In this document: piece by piece, positions 32,063 through 39,958 of the stretch
Numbering within the stretch: position 1 is the stretch's first letter
Layout of the letters: each line of letters begins with the position of its first letter
NCBI GenBank assembly: GCA_937910665.1
Contig: CALEPR010000017.1
Location: 1 to 44,150, forward strand
Source of the DNA: an uncultured Selenomonadales bacterium
GTDB lineage: Bacteria; Bacillota; Negativicutes; Selenomonadales; Selenomonadaceae
DNA length: 44,150 nucleotides
Direction of reading: 5' to 3'
Program-made: the position numbers and the translations under genes
Notes under the pieces: model-generated
The model's input: the letters and a program-made list of their open reading frames with translations, nothing else
The model's database searches: none
Told to the model about the DNA's origin: nothing

Positions 32063-32454
32063 CTTTTGAAAAAATTTCTGTCGGCTTGAAAAATTCTGCC
32101 GCATCGATTGTTAGTCTTGAGGACACAGCTTTAAAAGTCGGCTCGGGAAGTTTGGAAGTTTTAGCGTCGCCGAAAATGTTCGCGCTGATTGAAAAGGCGG
32201 CGGTTGATTTGCTTGAAAAAAATTTGCCGCAAGAATTTACTTCGGTAGGAACTTTGATGAATGTCGAACACATTGCGCCGACTCCTGTCGGAATGAAATT
32301 TTTTGCTGAAGTAAAAATTATTTCTGTCGAAGGCAGGAAAATTATTTTTGAAGTTGTCGCCTCCGATGAAGTTGAAAAAATTGGTCGCGGAACTCACGAA
32401 AGATTTATTGTCGGTCGCGAAAAATTTTTATCAAAAGCGAATGGGAAGGTTTAA
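32059..32454 (+). CDS. Hotdog-fold thioesterase, FlK-like
   Basis: This 131-residue protein resembles the fluoroacetyl-CoA thioesterase FlK family: TSVGTLMNVEHIAPTPVGM, then VEGRKIIFEVVASDE and IGRGTHERFIV. Candidate active-site residues are T61/S62, E70 and H113 by analogy to the FlK Thr-Glu-His triad. Most family members act on ordinary acyl-CoAs and have no link to fluoroacetate. It is coupled to the LysR gene. Its stop codon lies inside a GGTTTAA tandem repeat. Confidence 0.8.
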   Translation: MTFEKISVGLKNSAASIVSLEDTALKVGSGSLEVLASPKMFALIEKAAVDLLEKNLPQEFTSVGTLMNVEHIAPTPVGMKFFAEVKIISVEGRKIIFEVVASDEVEKIGRGTHERFIVGREKFLSKANGKV

Positions 32455-32478
32455 GGTTTAAGGTTTAAGGTTTAAGAA
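32447..32478. repeat. GGTTTAA heptamer tandem repeat over the thioesterase stop codon
   Basis: Four copies of AAGGTTT follow one another; the first supplies the final GTT TAA of the thioesterase. The array ends 19 bases before the M16C start codon. Confidence 0.9.
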
Positions 32479-32496
32479 GAAAGGAAGATTTTTTGA

Positions 32497-35400
32497 ATGA
32501 ATTTGAATGTTAATGATGAATTACATGGTTTCAAGTTGGAAAAAATTTCTGAAGTCGGAGAAATTTCCGCAAAGACTTTTGAATTTCAGCACATTAAAAC
32601 CGGCGCGAAACTTTTTTACGTTGCCGCAGACGATGACAACAAAGTTTTTTATATTGCCTTCCGCACGCCGCCGAAAGATGACACCGGTGTTGCTCACATT
32701 GTCGAACACTCCACGCTTTGCGGCAGCAGAAAATATCCGCTGAAAGAACCTTTTGTCGAACTGGTGAAAGGTTCTCTGAATACTTTTTTGAATGCGATGA
32801 CTTATCCCGACAAAACTGTTTACCCTGTCGCCAGCAGAAACGCAAAAGATTTCCGCAATCTTGAGGACGTTTACCTTGACGCAGTTTTTTATCCTGCGAT
32901 GCAAACTACTCCTGAAATTTTGATGCAAGAAGGCTGGCACTATGAGGTAATTAGTAATGAGGAGAGAGGAATGAGGAATGAAACCACAATTCCTAACTCC
33001 TCACTCCTCACTCCTAATTGTAAAAATTCCTCGCTCCTAACTCCTAATTCCAAATTGACTTACAGCGGAGTTGTTTACAATGAAATGAAAGGCGCACTCT
33101 CCTCGCCCGACGACATTTTGGCAAGAAAGTCAATGCATGAACTTTTTCCGGAAAATTGTTACGGCTTCGAGAGCGGCGGCGAACCTGAAGCAATTCCAAA
33201 TTTGACGCAGGAAGATTTTTCAAACTTCCACAAAAAATTTTATCACCCCTCGAACAGCTATATTTATCTTTATGGCGACGTGGATATTGAGGAGCAATTA
33301 AAATATCTTGACGAAGAATATCTTTCTAAGTTTGAAAAAATTTCTGTCGATTCGGAAATAAAACTTCAGCCGCCTTTCACGGAGATGAAAAAAGTTTCTG
33401 ACGTTTACCCAATCGGTGAGGAGGAAGATTCTGCGGAAAAAACTTTTTTGTCATTGAATTACTTGACAGGCGACATTTTGGACAGCGAAACTATTTTAGG
33501 TTTGGAAATTTTGAATCACGCACTTTTTATAACTCCTGCCGCACCGCTGAAAAAAGTTTTGATTGATTCCCAGCTCGGAAAAGATTTGGACAGCGGACTT
33601 GAGGAAGATTTAATTCAACCTGCATTTAATATCACTTTGAACGGCTCGGAGTCTGACCGCGCAGAAAAATTTTTTGAACTTGTGCAGAGCGAAATGAAAA
33701 AACTTGTCACGGAAGGAATTGACAAAACACTTTTGCAAGCGTCGATCAGTTTGATTGAGTTCAGACTGCGCGAAGCTGATTTCGGATTTGCGCCGAAGGG
33801 TTTAATTTACGGCTTGAGAATTTTGCGGACTTGGCTTTACGACGGAGATCCAAATATTTATTTGCGCTATGAAAAAGATTTGCAGACAATCAAGGACGGT
33901 TTGGAAAAAAATTATTTTGAAAAACTTTTGCAGAAATATTTTATCGACAATCCGCACAAAGTTTTAATCACGCTCGCGCCGAGCAAAACTGTTGCAAAGG
34001 AACGCGACAAAATTCAAGCCGACAAACTTGCAGAAATAAAATCAAAAATGTCTGCCGAAGAAATTGAAAATGTCATCGAAACAGCAGAAAAATTAAAACT
34101 TCGCCAACAAAGTCCGGAAACTCCTGAGGCGTTGGAAACAATTCCGCTTTTAAAACTTTCCGACATAAAAAAAGAACCTGAAATTTTGCCGCTGAAATTC
34201 CGCGACATTGACGGCGCAAGAATTTTGCACACCGACATCGACACGCATGGAATAATTTATCTGAATATTTATTTTGATGCGCTGAAAGTTCCGCAGAAAA
34301 AAATTTTCCACGCCTATTTGCTGAATGAACTTCTCGGACGCCTCGACACAAAAAAACATTCCTATGAAGATTTGGCGAACTTGATAAACTTGAACATTGG
34401 CGGCTTTGGAACTGTCTTGGCTGCCGACTCCAAAAACGGTGAGCCAAATTCTTTCATGCCGCGCCTGAGAGTTTATACAAAGGCTTTGAAATCTAAATTG
34501 CCTGAAGTTGCCGAAGTCTTGACGGAAATTTTTACCGAAACAATTTTTACAAACAAAAAACGTATCCGCGAAATTGTCGAGGAAGAACAAATTGGAATTG
34601 AACTTAATCTGCAAAATTCCGCACCGACAATTATTTCAAGCAGAATTTCTTCCTATCAATCGACGGCGGGCGCATACAACGACGCAGCGATTTTGCCTTT
34701 CAATAATTTTTTGAAAGATTTGCTGAAAGATTTTGACGCGAAGTTTGATGAACTTGTTGACGACCTCTATGACGTTAAAGATATGCTCTTGAATCGAAAT
34801 GGAATTGTCGTCAGCGTCACTGCGCCGGAGGAACTTTACAAAGAATTTCGTCCGCACCTGACAAAAATTTTGAAGTCGTTGCCTGTCGAAGAATTTCCAA
34901 TTATAAATTATGATTTTCCGCTCAAAACTCTCAACGAAGGTTTGTACTCTCAAAGTCGCGTTCAGTATGTCGGCAAAGGTTCCAACTTCATAAATCTCGG
35001 CTACAAATATTCAGGCGCATTGAATGTTCTGGAAACTATTTTGCGTTATGATTATTTCTGGACAAAAATTCGCGTTCAAGGCGGAGCGTATGGAGCTTTT
35101 GTGAATTTCAGTCGCAGCGGCGGAATGTTTTTCGGTTCATACAGAGATCCGAATTTGAAAAAAACTTTGGAAGTTTTCGACGGCGCGGCTGACTTCATGA
35201 AAAATTTTGATGTGTCCGATCGCGAAATGGACAAATATATTATTGGAACTATCAGCCGAATTGACAAACCTTTAACGCCTTCGCTGAAAGGTCAACTCGC
35301 CGCAGAATTTTGTTTGAAAAATATTACCTACGCCGACAGACAAAAATCGCGGACAGAAATTTTATCTGCGCGGCAAAAAGATATTCGCGACCTTGCGGAG

Positions 35401-35505
35401 ATTGTTTCCGCTTGCATGGCTGAAAATAAAATTTGCGTCTTTGGCAATGAAGAAGTTTTGAAAGACAACAGCGAACTTTTCGGAAGTATCAAACCTGCGA
35501 TTTAA
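32497..35505 (+). CDS. M16C family zinc metallopeptidase (presequence-protease-like)
   Basis: This 1002-residue peptidase is built from two M16 halves. The inverted zinc motif HIVEH (residues 67-71) is followed by STLCGSRKYPLKEPF and LNAMTYPDKTVYPVASRN, as in the PreP/M16C group that degrades peptides in a closed chamber. The distal glutamate lies in the NLEDVYLDAVFYPAM region. The protein has no signal peptide, so it is probably cytosolic. Residues about 152-186 (SNEERGMRNETTIPN onward) do not belong to the family. They are encoded by an in-frame copy of the dispersed hairpin repeat, inserted between HYEV and LTYSGVVYNEMKGA. The frame is open throughout. Confidence 0.92.
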   Translation: MNLNVNDELHGFKLEKISEVGEISAKTFEFQHIKTGAKLFYVAADDDNKVFYIAFRTPPKDDTGVAHIVEHSTLCGSRKYPLKEPFVELVKGSLNTFLNAMTYPDKTVYPVASRNAKDFRNLEDVYLDAVFYPAMQTTPEILMQEGWHYEVISNEERGMRNETTIPNSSLLTPNCKNSSLLTPNSKLTYSGVVYNEMKGALSSPDDILARKSMHELFPENCYGFESGGEPEAIPNLTQEDFSNFHKKFYHPSNSYIYLYGDVDIEEQLKYLDEEYLSKFEKISVDSEIKLQPPFTEMKKVSDVYPIGEEEDSAEKTFLSLNYLTGDILDSETILGLEILNHALFITPAAPLKKVLIDSQLGKDLDSGLEEDLIQPAFNITLNGSESDRAEKFFELVQSEMKKLVTEGIDKTLLQASISLIEFRLREADFGFAPKGLIYGLRILRTWLYDGDPNIYLRYEKDLQTIKDGLEKNYFEKLLQKYFIDNPHKVLITLAPSKTVAKERDKIQADKLAEIKSKMSAEEIENVIETAEKLKLRQQSPETPEALETIPLLKLSDIKKEPEILPLKFRDIDGARILHTDIDTHGIIYLNIYFDALKVPQKKIFHAYLLNELLGRLDTKKHSYEDLANLINLNIGGFGTVLAADSKNGEPNSFMPRLRVYTKALKSKLPEVAEVLTEIFTETIFTNKKRIREIVEEEQIGIELNLQNSAPTIISSRISSYQSTAGAYNDAAILPFNNFLKDLLKDFDAKFDELVDDLYDVKDMLLNRNGIVVSVTAPEELYKEFRPHLTKILKSLPVEEFPIINYDFPLKTLNEGLYSQSRVQYVGKGSNFINLGYKYSGALNVLETILRYDYFWTKIRVQGGAYGAFVNFSRSGGMFFGSYRDPNLKKTLEVFDGAADFMKNFDVSDREMDKYIIGTISRIDKPLTPSLKGQLAAEFCLKNITYADRQKSRTEILSARQKDIRDLAEIVSACMAENKICVFGNEEVLKDNSELFGSIKPAI
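32949..33053. repeat. CCTAAY hairpin repeat inserted in frame in the M16C gene
   Basis: The left arm (32949-32979, starting AATTAGTAATGAGGAG) pairs with the right arm (32989-33019, ending CTCACTCCTAATT) at 26 of 31 positions around the loop GAAACCACA. A further partial right-arm copy (TCCTCGCTCCTAACTCCTAA) follows to 33053. It adds about 35 codons without disturbing the frame. Confidence 0.9.
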
Positions 35506-35566
35506 AAACTTGTGAAAACAGTTTCTAAAAATTTTTTCAGAAGTTCACTCGAAAAAAAAAAATCCT

Positions 35567-35932
35567 GTCGAAAAATTTTTTTGACGAAAATTTTTTTGTT
35601 GCAGAAATTTTTTTGTCGCAGAAATTTTTTTGTTGCAGAAATTTTTTTGACGAAAATTTTTTTGTTGCAGAAATTTTTTGTTGCAGGATTTTTTTGTTGC
35701 AGAAATTTTTTTGTCGCAGGATTTTTTTGTCGCAGAAATTTTTTGTTGCAGAAATTTTTTGTTGCAGAAATTTTTTGTTGCAGAAATTTTTTGTTGCAGA
35801 ACTTTTTTTGTCGCAGAAATTTTTTTGTCGCAGAAATTTTTTTTGTTACAGAAATTTTTTTTGTCGCAGAAATTTTTTTGTTGCAGAAATTTTTTTGTCG
35901 AAAATTTTTTTGTCGAAAATTTTTTTCAGCTC
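35567..35932. repeat. Tandem array of about 22 units of GTYGCAGAAATTTTTTT (15-18 bp)
   Basis: Between the convergent M16C and map genes about 22 units follow each other, mostly GTTGCAGAAATTTTTTT or GTCGCAGAAATTTTTTT. Variants are GACGAAAATTTTTTT and GTYGCAGGATTTTTTT. The array begins with AATCCTGTCG. Together with the CGCAGGATTTTTTT variants this looks like the two arms of the terminator hairpin used elsewhere in the window (6463, 37955). Long ORFs across it in either strand are only low-complexity artefacts. It reaches the map stop codon. Confidence 0.9.
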
Positions 35933-36795
35933 GCCAAAACTTCAACGCCTGTTTCCGTGATCAAAATTGTTTTCTCCCACTGTGCGGAAAGACTTCCGTC
36001 CGCCGTCCGAACCGTCCAGTTATCGGACTTATCAACATTAACTTGTTTTCTTCCGGCGTTAATCATCGGCTCGACAGTCAAACTCATTCCCGGCACAAGC
36101 AACATTCCTGTTTCAGCGTTGCAATCGTGGCTGACAAATGGATCTTGATGAAAATTTTTTCCGCAACCGTGTCCGCCCAAATCCGTGACGACGGAGTAGC
36201 CGTTCGCCCTCGCCATTTTTGAACAAGCCGCACCAATGTCGCCGACAAAATGCCAAGGTTTAGCTGCCGCAATTCCCGCCTCCATAATTTCGCGAGTAAC
36301 TTTAATCAATCTCTCCGCTTCAAAAGAAATTTCACCAACTTGGAACATTCTTGACGCATCGGCAAAATATCCTTCCAAGTCAGTCGTAATGTCGATATTT
36401 AAAATGTCGCCGCTTTTCAAAATTTCTTTCTTGGAAGGAATTCCATGACAGACAACATCGTTGACTGAAATGCAAATGCTTTTCGGAAAATTTTCAAAGC
36501 CAAGACAACTTGGATGAGCTCCATGACTTAAAATAAATTCATGAACTGCGTCGTTAATTTCCAAAGTACTCACGCCTTCCTTGACCATTGAGCCGGCCAA
36601 GTCAAGCGCACCTGAATTTATTACAGCCGCCTTCTTAATTCCTTCAATATCGGCGGCATTATTTATCAGTTTATGCTGAGGACGAATCTGCCCTTTGTTT
36701 TTAATAAATTTTATCGAATCAATTTTTTCGTCAAAAGCTAAATGACATTTTTTATATTTCTTTCCGCTTCCGCACCAACACAAATCATTTCTTTT
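35926..36795 (-). CDS. map: Methionine aminopeptidase type I with N-terminal SEC-C zinc motif
   Basis: The enzyme removes the initiator methionine. The N-terminal RNDLCWCGSGKKYKKCH is a SEC-C zinc-binding motif, seen in the MAP-1c-like subgroup. The catalytic domain has HGAHPSCLGFENFPKS, VNDVVCHGIP, the metal ligands in LNIDITTDLEGYFADASRMF, GHGCGKNFHQDPF, LTVEPMI and SAQWEKTILI. The start is uncertain: GTG 36795 has AAGGAG 12 bases upstream, while ATG 36807 directly abuts that site and ATG 36834 has no clear site. The gene lies 40-odd bases after the glycosyltransferase gene. Confidence 0.93.
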   Translation of the reverse strand, partial: KRNDLCWCGSGKKYKKCHLAFDEKIDSIKFIKNKGQIRPQHKLINNAADIEGIKKAAVINSGALDLAGSMVKEGVSTLEINDAVHEFILSHGAHPSCLGFENFPKSICISVNDVVCHGIPSKKEILKSGDILNIDITTDLEGYFADASRMFQVGEISFEAERLIKVTREIMEAGIAAAKPWHFVGDIGAACSKMARANGYSVVTDLGGHGCGKNFHQDPFVSHDCNAETGMLLVPGMSLTVEPMINAGRKQVNVDKSDNWTVRTADGSLSAQWEKTILITETGVEVLAS

Positions 36796-36838
36796 CACTA
36801 ATCGAAACATCTCCTTGAAAAAATTTTTAATCATAAAT

Positions 36839-37870
36839 TCACAACTCACCGTCGTTGGCTTTTTTCAGAATTTTTTTCAATTCATTTTGGAATCTTGATA
36901 ACTGAACTGACTGATTTTGCCCCCAAAGGTAGGCGTAAAAAAGAAAAGCAAGTTCGCTCCCGCGCTCTCCGAGACTGTCTTTGAAATGATCTTCAAGTTC
37001 ATGAAAAGTTGCATTGCTGTCTTCCAAATAGGACGGTTTCAAATAAGTGGTGGCAACTCCATTCATCAAAGACAAACAGACGCGATTGATATAAACTTCG
37101 TCGTCAATCAGACCGGAAAGTTTTTTCCTGACATGCGCTATAAGTTCAAAAATTGATCTCACAGCCACGCCGATGCTTTTTTTCGCTCGAGTCAAAGAAT
37201 CTGAATTTGTCCTGTAAACATAGAGCGGAGTTTTAATTTTTAAAATTTTGTATGTCGCGCAAAGCAAATCGAGGTGAACAAAAACATCTTCTGCCAAACA
37301 ATTTGGAAAGCGAATTTTTTCTTCTCCATTATCAAAAAGTTTTTTGCGATAAAGACAGAGCCACAAAACACTATGCATACGATGCTCGCAAAGTTCAGTC
37401 CAAATTCGCTTTTTCAGATCCTTGAATACAGAATTATTTTCTGTAGACATTGCTTTGCCTTTGAGTCCATTCAATTCAGTAAACTCAGGATCGGTCGGGA
37501 TTACCCAAGTGCAGTTATAAACTATGTCTGCCTCGCTTGCGATAATCTTGTCGTAAAAAATTTTGAGTGTAGAATAGGCTATAGCGTCGTCATTATCCAT
37601 AAAGTAGAGAAATTCTCCGCGTGCAGCGTCAATTCCCATATTGCGCGGAACACCCGGACCGCCGGAATTTTTTTCAGTCTGCAAAATTTTAATTCGCGGA
37701 TCAGAAAAACTTTTCGCAATTTCCAAAGTTTTATCTGTCGAGCAATCATCAACTAAAATCAATTCAAAATCCGTGAAAGTTTGATTCAAGATCGAATCAA
37801 CACAAGTTCTTAAATATTTTTCTGCATTATACATTGGCACAATCACGGAAATTACAGGCGTATCATTCAT
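36839..37870 (-). CDS. Family 2 glycosyltransferase
   Basis: This 343-residue protein starts MNDTPVISVIVPMYNAEKYL and has the GT-A fold motifs LILVDDCSTDKTLEIA, GGPGVPRNMGIDAARGEFLYF and the DXD-type MDNDDAIAYS. The C-terminal half is helical. Such enzymes transfer sugars to cell-surface polysaccharide, lipopolysaccharide or protein. No other polysaccharide genes are adjacent. ATG 37870 has GGAGG ten bases upstream; earlier in-frame starts lack support. Donor and acceptor are unknown. Confidence 0.88.
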   Translation of the reverse strand: MNDTPVISVIVPMYNAEKYLRTCVDSILNQTFTDFELILVDDCSTDKTLEIAKSFSDPRIKILQTEKNSGGPGVPRNMGIDAARGEFLYFMDNDDAIAYSTLKIFYDKIIASEADIVYNCTWVIPTDPEFTELNGLKGKAMSTENNSVFKDLKKRIWTELCEHRMHSVLWLCLYRKKLFDNGEEKIRFPNCLAEDVFVHLDLLCATYKILKIKTPLYVYRTNSDSLTRAKKSIGVAVRSIFELIAHVRKKLSGLIDDEVYINRVCLSLMNGVATTYLKPSYLEDSNATFHELEDHFKDSLGERGSELAFLFYAYLWGQNQSVQLSRFQNELKKILKKANDGEL

Positions 37871-37954
37871 AAAAAATTTTCCTCCATAAAAAATTTTAAA
37901 ATCGAAATTCATTTTAACTATTTCCACTGAAAAAAATCTGCAAGATAGCAAAAA

Positions 37955-37981
37955 ATCCTGCCGATTTTTTCTCGACAGGAT
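37955..37981. terminator. Bidirectional intrinsic terminator after rpsR
   Basis: ATCCTGCCG (37955-37963) pairs with CGACAGGAT (37973-37981), with A-run on the left and T-run on the right. It ends the rpsF-ssb-rpsR message on the minus strand (TTTTTT follows). Confidence 0.85.
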
Positions 37982-38007
37982 AATTTTTTTTTAGTTGCAA
38001 AAAAATT

Positions 38008-38238
38008 TTATTCTGCAGTGAAAGGCAAAAGCGCAATATTGCGAGCACGTTTGATCGCAATAGTAACTTGACGCTGATGCTTGGCGCAGTTGCCTGAAAT
38101 GCGACGCGGCAAAATCTTTCCGCGCTCAGTCGTGAAACGGCGAAGTTTAGCCGCATCTTTGTAATCTATCTGTTCAATTTTATCCACGCAGAAAGCACAA
38201 ACTTTTTTGCGCGGACGTCTTCCTCTTTCTCTACGCAT
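38008..38238 (-). CDS. rpsR: 30S ribosomal protein S18
   Basis: The 76-residue protein begins MRRERGRRPRKKVCAFC and contains the S18 core YKDAAKLRRFTTERGKILPRR and HQRQVTIAIKRARNIALLPF. ATG 38238 is chosen because AGGAGG lies seven bases upstream; an in-frame TTG two codons earlier is too close. It has two N-terminal cysteines, the zinc-capable type. It is the third gene of the rpsF-ssb-rpsR operon. Confidence 0.97.
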   Translation of the reverse strand: MRRERGRRPRKKVCAFCVDKIEQIDYKDAAKLRRFTTERGKILPRRISGNCAKHQRQVTIAIKRARNIALLPFTAE

Positions 38239-38271
38239 TTTCAACCCTCCTCAGGTTGTCAAAATTAAAAT

Positions 38272-38709
38272 TTAGAACGGAACTTCATCATCTGAAATAT
38301 CTTCGCCGACAAAATCATCGTCGAATGAACTGCTGGAATTTTGTCGTGAAGCTGAATTGTTTCCATAACTTGGACGACTTTCAGAATCTCCGCCGCCTTC
38401 TCTTTTTCCACCGGCAAATTCAATATTATCAATCTGAATATCCACACCGGACTTTGTTGTGCCGTCCTTGCCTTCGTAACTGTAAGTTTGCAGACGTCCC
38501 TCAACCAAAACTCGAGAACCTTTTGTAAGATAACGCTGACAAAATTCAGCAGTTTTATCCCACGCCGTCATGTTGAAAAAATCTGTGGCGTTTTCTTTCG
38601 AGTATGGTCGGCGAACGGCAATCCCCATTCGCGCGACGGCTTTTCCGGTCTGTGTGTAACGAACTTCAGGATCACGAGTCAAATTTCCAGACAAGAAAAC
38701 TTTGTTCAT
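38272..38709 (-). CDS. ssb: Single-stranded DNA-binding protein
   Basis: The 145-residue SSB has the OB-fold start MNKVFLSGNLTRDPEVRYTQ, RVLVEGRLQTYSYEGKDG, a Gly/Ser-rich linker and the acidic protein-interaction tip DDEVPF. Its start overlaps the rpsF stop as ATGA. This is the normal genomic copy between S6 and S18. Confidence 0.97.
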   Translation of the reverse strand: MNKVFLSGNLTRDPEVRYTQTGKAVARMGIAVRRPYSKENATDFFNMTAWDKTAEFCQRYLTKGSRVLVEGRLQTYSYEGKDGTTKSGVDIQIDNIEFAGGKREGGGDSESRPSYGNNSASRQNSSSSFDDDFVGEDISDDEVPF

Positions 38710-39005
38710 TCTTTCGCCTCTTTCTCATCGGAGCGAACGATCATGTGCTTGAGAATTTCTTCAGTAATTTTCATGACGCGATCACATTCATCGACGCAAG
38801 CAGGTTCGCAGACAACATAAAAAATCACATAGAAACCCTCTGCCTCTTTCTTGATTTCATAGGCGAGACGTTTCTTGCCCCAGCGATCCTCTTTTTCAAT
38901 TTTTCCACCATTCGCCGCGATGAGCTTTTCAAACTTTTCAATGACTGCGTTTGTTGCTTCTTCTTCAAGCGGTTTGATGATGAAAATAATTTCATACTTC
39001 CTCAT
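38706..39005 (-). CDS. rpsF: 30S ribosomal protein S6
   Basis: The 99-residue S6 begins MRKYEIIFIIKPLEEE and shows KEDRWGKKRLAYEIKKEAEGFYV. ATG 39005 is chosen because GAGGAGGTG precedes it and the family starts here; an in-frame start 19 codons upstream would add an unrelated leader. It is the first gene of the operon, behind an extended -10 promoter and a structured leader. Confidence 0.97.
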   Translation of the reverse strand: MRKYEIIFIIKPLEEEATNAVIEKFEKLIAANGGKIEKEDRWGKKRLAYEIKKEAEGFYVIFYVVCEPACVDECDRVMKITEEILKHMIVRSDEKEAKE

Positions 39006-39025
39006 CAGATACACCTCCTCTTTGG

Positions 39026-39058
39026 TCTTTGGCTCGATTTTTCTTCGAGCAGGGAAGA
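39026..39058 (-). promoter_or_regulatory. Structured 5' leader of rpsF, possible S6:S18 binding site
   Basis: On the minus strand TCTT-CCCT-GCTCGA, a seven-base loop, TCGAGC-CA-AAGA folds into a stem with an asymmetric internal loop directly before the ribosome binding site. S6 and S18 are known to bind leaders of their own operon in many bacteria. A second perfect hairpin (TCAAGTTT / AAACTTGA) lies just upstream. A match to the known motif was not verified. Confidence 0.4.
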
Positions 39059-39084
39059 TCAAGTTTCAAACTTGACAGGGGAAA

Positions 39085-39112
39085 ATTATATCAGATTATT
39101 TTTCTGTGGCAA
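39085..39112 (-). promoter_or_regulatory. Promoter of rpsF-ssb-rpsR
   Basis: On the minus strand TTGCCA (39112-39107), 16-bp spacer, TATAAT (39090-39085), with a TG extended -10. Confidence 0.75.
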
Positions 39113-39264
39113 GTCTTTTTTTTACTTCCTCATGAAAATCAATTTTGCCGTAAATTGCAATAGCAACTCGGACAGTTTTGAAAAAACAGGCAAATTTGGA
39201 AACATTGACAAGACAGACAGGGCAGGTACAATCGTATGGGGTGATGAAATTGAAAACGATTTGA

Positions 39265-39745
39265 CAAGTAGAAAAATTTGACGACAAAAAATTTCAAAAA
39301 ACTTTCGGTGTAAATCGAAATATTTTCAAAATTATGTTTGAAGTTCTGCAAAAGCAATTTGAAAAATCACATCAAAAAAGCTGGAAGACCACCAAAGGTG
39401 ACAGTCTTTGACCGACTATGTATTTTGAAATTTCACGAATGGCAAAATAAACTCAGTCGATTGCCAATAGCCAAGAATACTTTGCTCATAGTTGACGCCG
39501 ATTATTTAGGTATGGAACAATTTCATACAAAAATTTTAATTCCCAAAAAATCTTCAAAACTTCGTAAACTGACAAAAGAAGATAAATTTTATAATCGCAT
39601 TGTTTCAAAACTAAGAATCAGTATTGAGCATATATTTCTATTCTTAAAACGATTCAGCTTATTTGCCGGGCGTTATAGAGCGCGGCGAAAAATTTTTGCT
39701 AAACGTTTCAACCTGATCTGTGCTATTTTCAATTTCAATTCTTAG
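39265..39745 (+). pseudogene. Remnant of an IS5-type (DDE) transposase
   Basis: The first part reads KKFQKTFGVNRNIFKIMFEVLQ in one frame. Near the A-run at about 39373 the frame changes to KKAGRPPKVTVFDRLCILKF. The sequence then jumps from KFHEWQN to TLLIVDADYLGMEQFHTKIL, skipping about 100 residues that should hold the first catalytic aspartates. It ends with the family tail RISIEHIFLFLKRF through RFNLICAIFNF. The gene is therefore frameshifted and internally deleted. No terminal inverted repeats or target duplication were found. Its 5' neighbour region (39113-39264) holds nothing recognisable. Confidence 0.8.
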
Positions 39746-39958
39746 TTTCCAAATTTGTCTAATTTTGAAAACTCCTTATGTTGGATTTGAAAAACAATTT
39801 GATATAAAGTTTTTTGTGCCAAAAATTTTCTGAGCAATTTTTTTACTGTCCTTTTGCCGGGCAAAAACTTTTTTTAAGGCGGCAGGGAAATTTTTCGGCG
39901 TATAGAATATTCTGCAAAGGGAAAGACAGATTTTAAAAGTTGAAGGAGGTTCTTCAGA

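Noticed and set aside
35567..35932. CRISPR-like array
   Set aside because: Units of 15-18 bp are adjacent with no unique spacers and no cas genes are nearby. The 43979 repeat was rejected as CRISPR for the same reason.
35502..35945. Open frames on both strands through the short-unit tandem array
   Set aside because: They encode only Lys/Phe/Asn-rich low complexity dictated by the DNA repeat, and have no start signals.
39365..39380. Programmed frameshift at the A-run in the IS5-type transposase
   Set aside because: The frame change at CATCAAAAAAGCTGG could suggest slippage, but the gene also lacks about 100 internal residues including catalytic aspartates, so it is simply broken.
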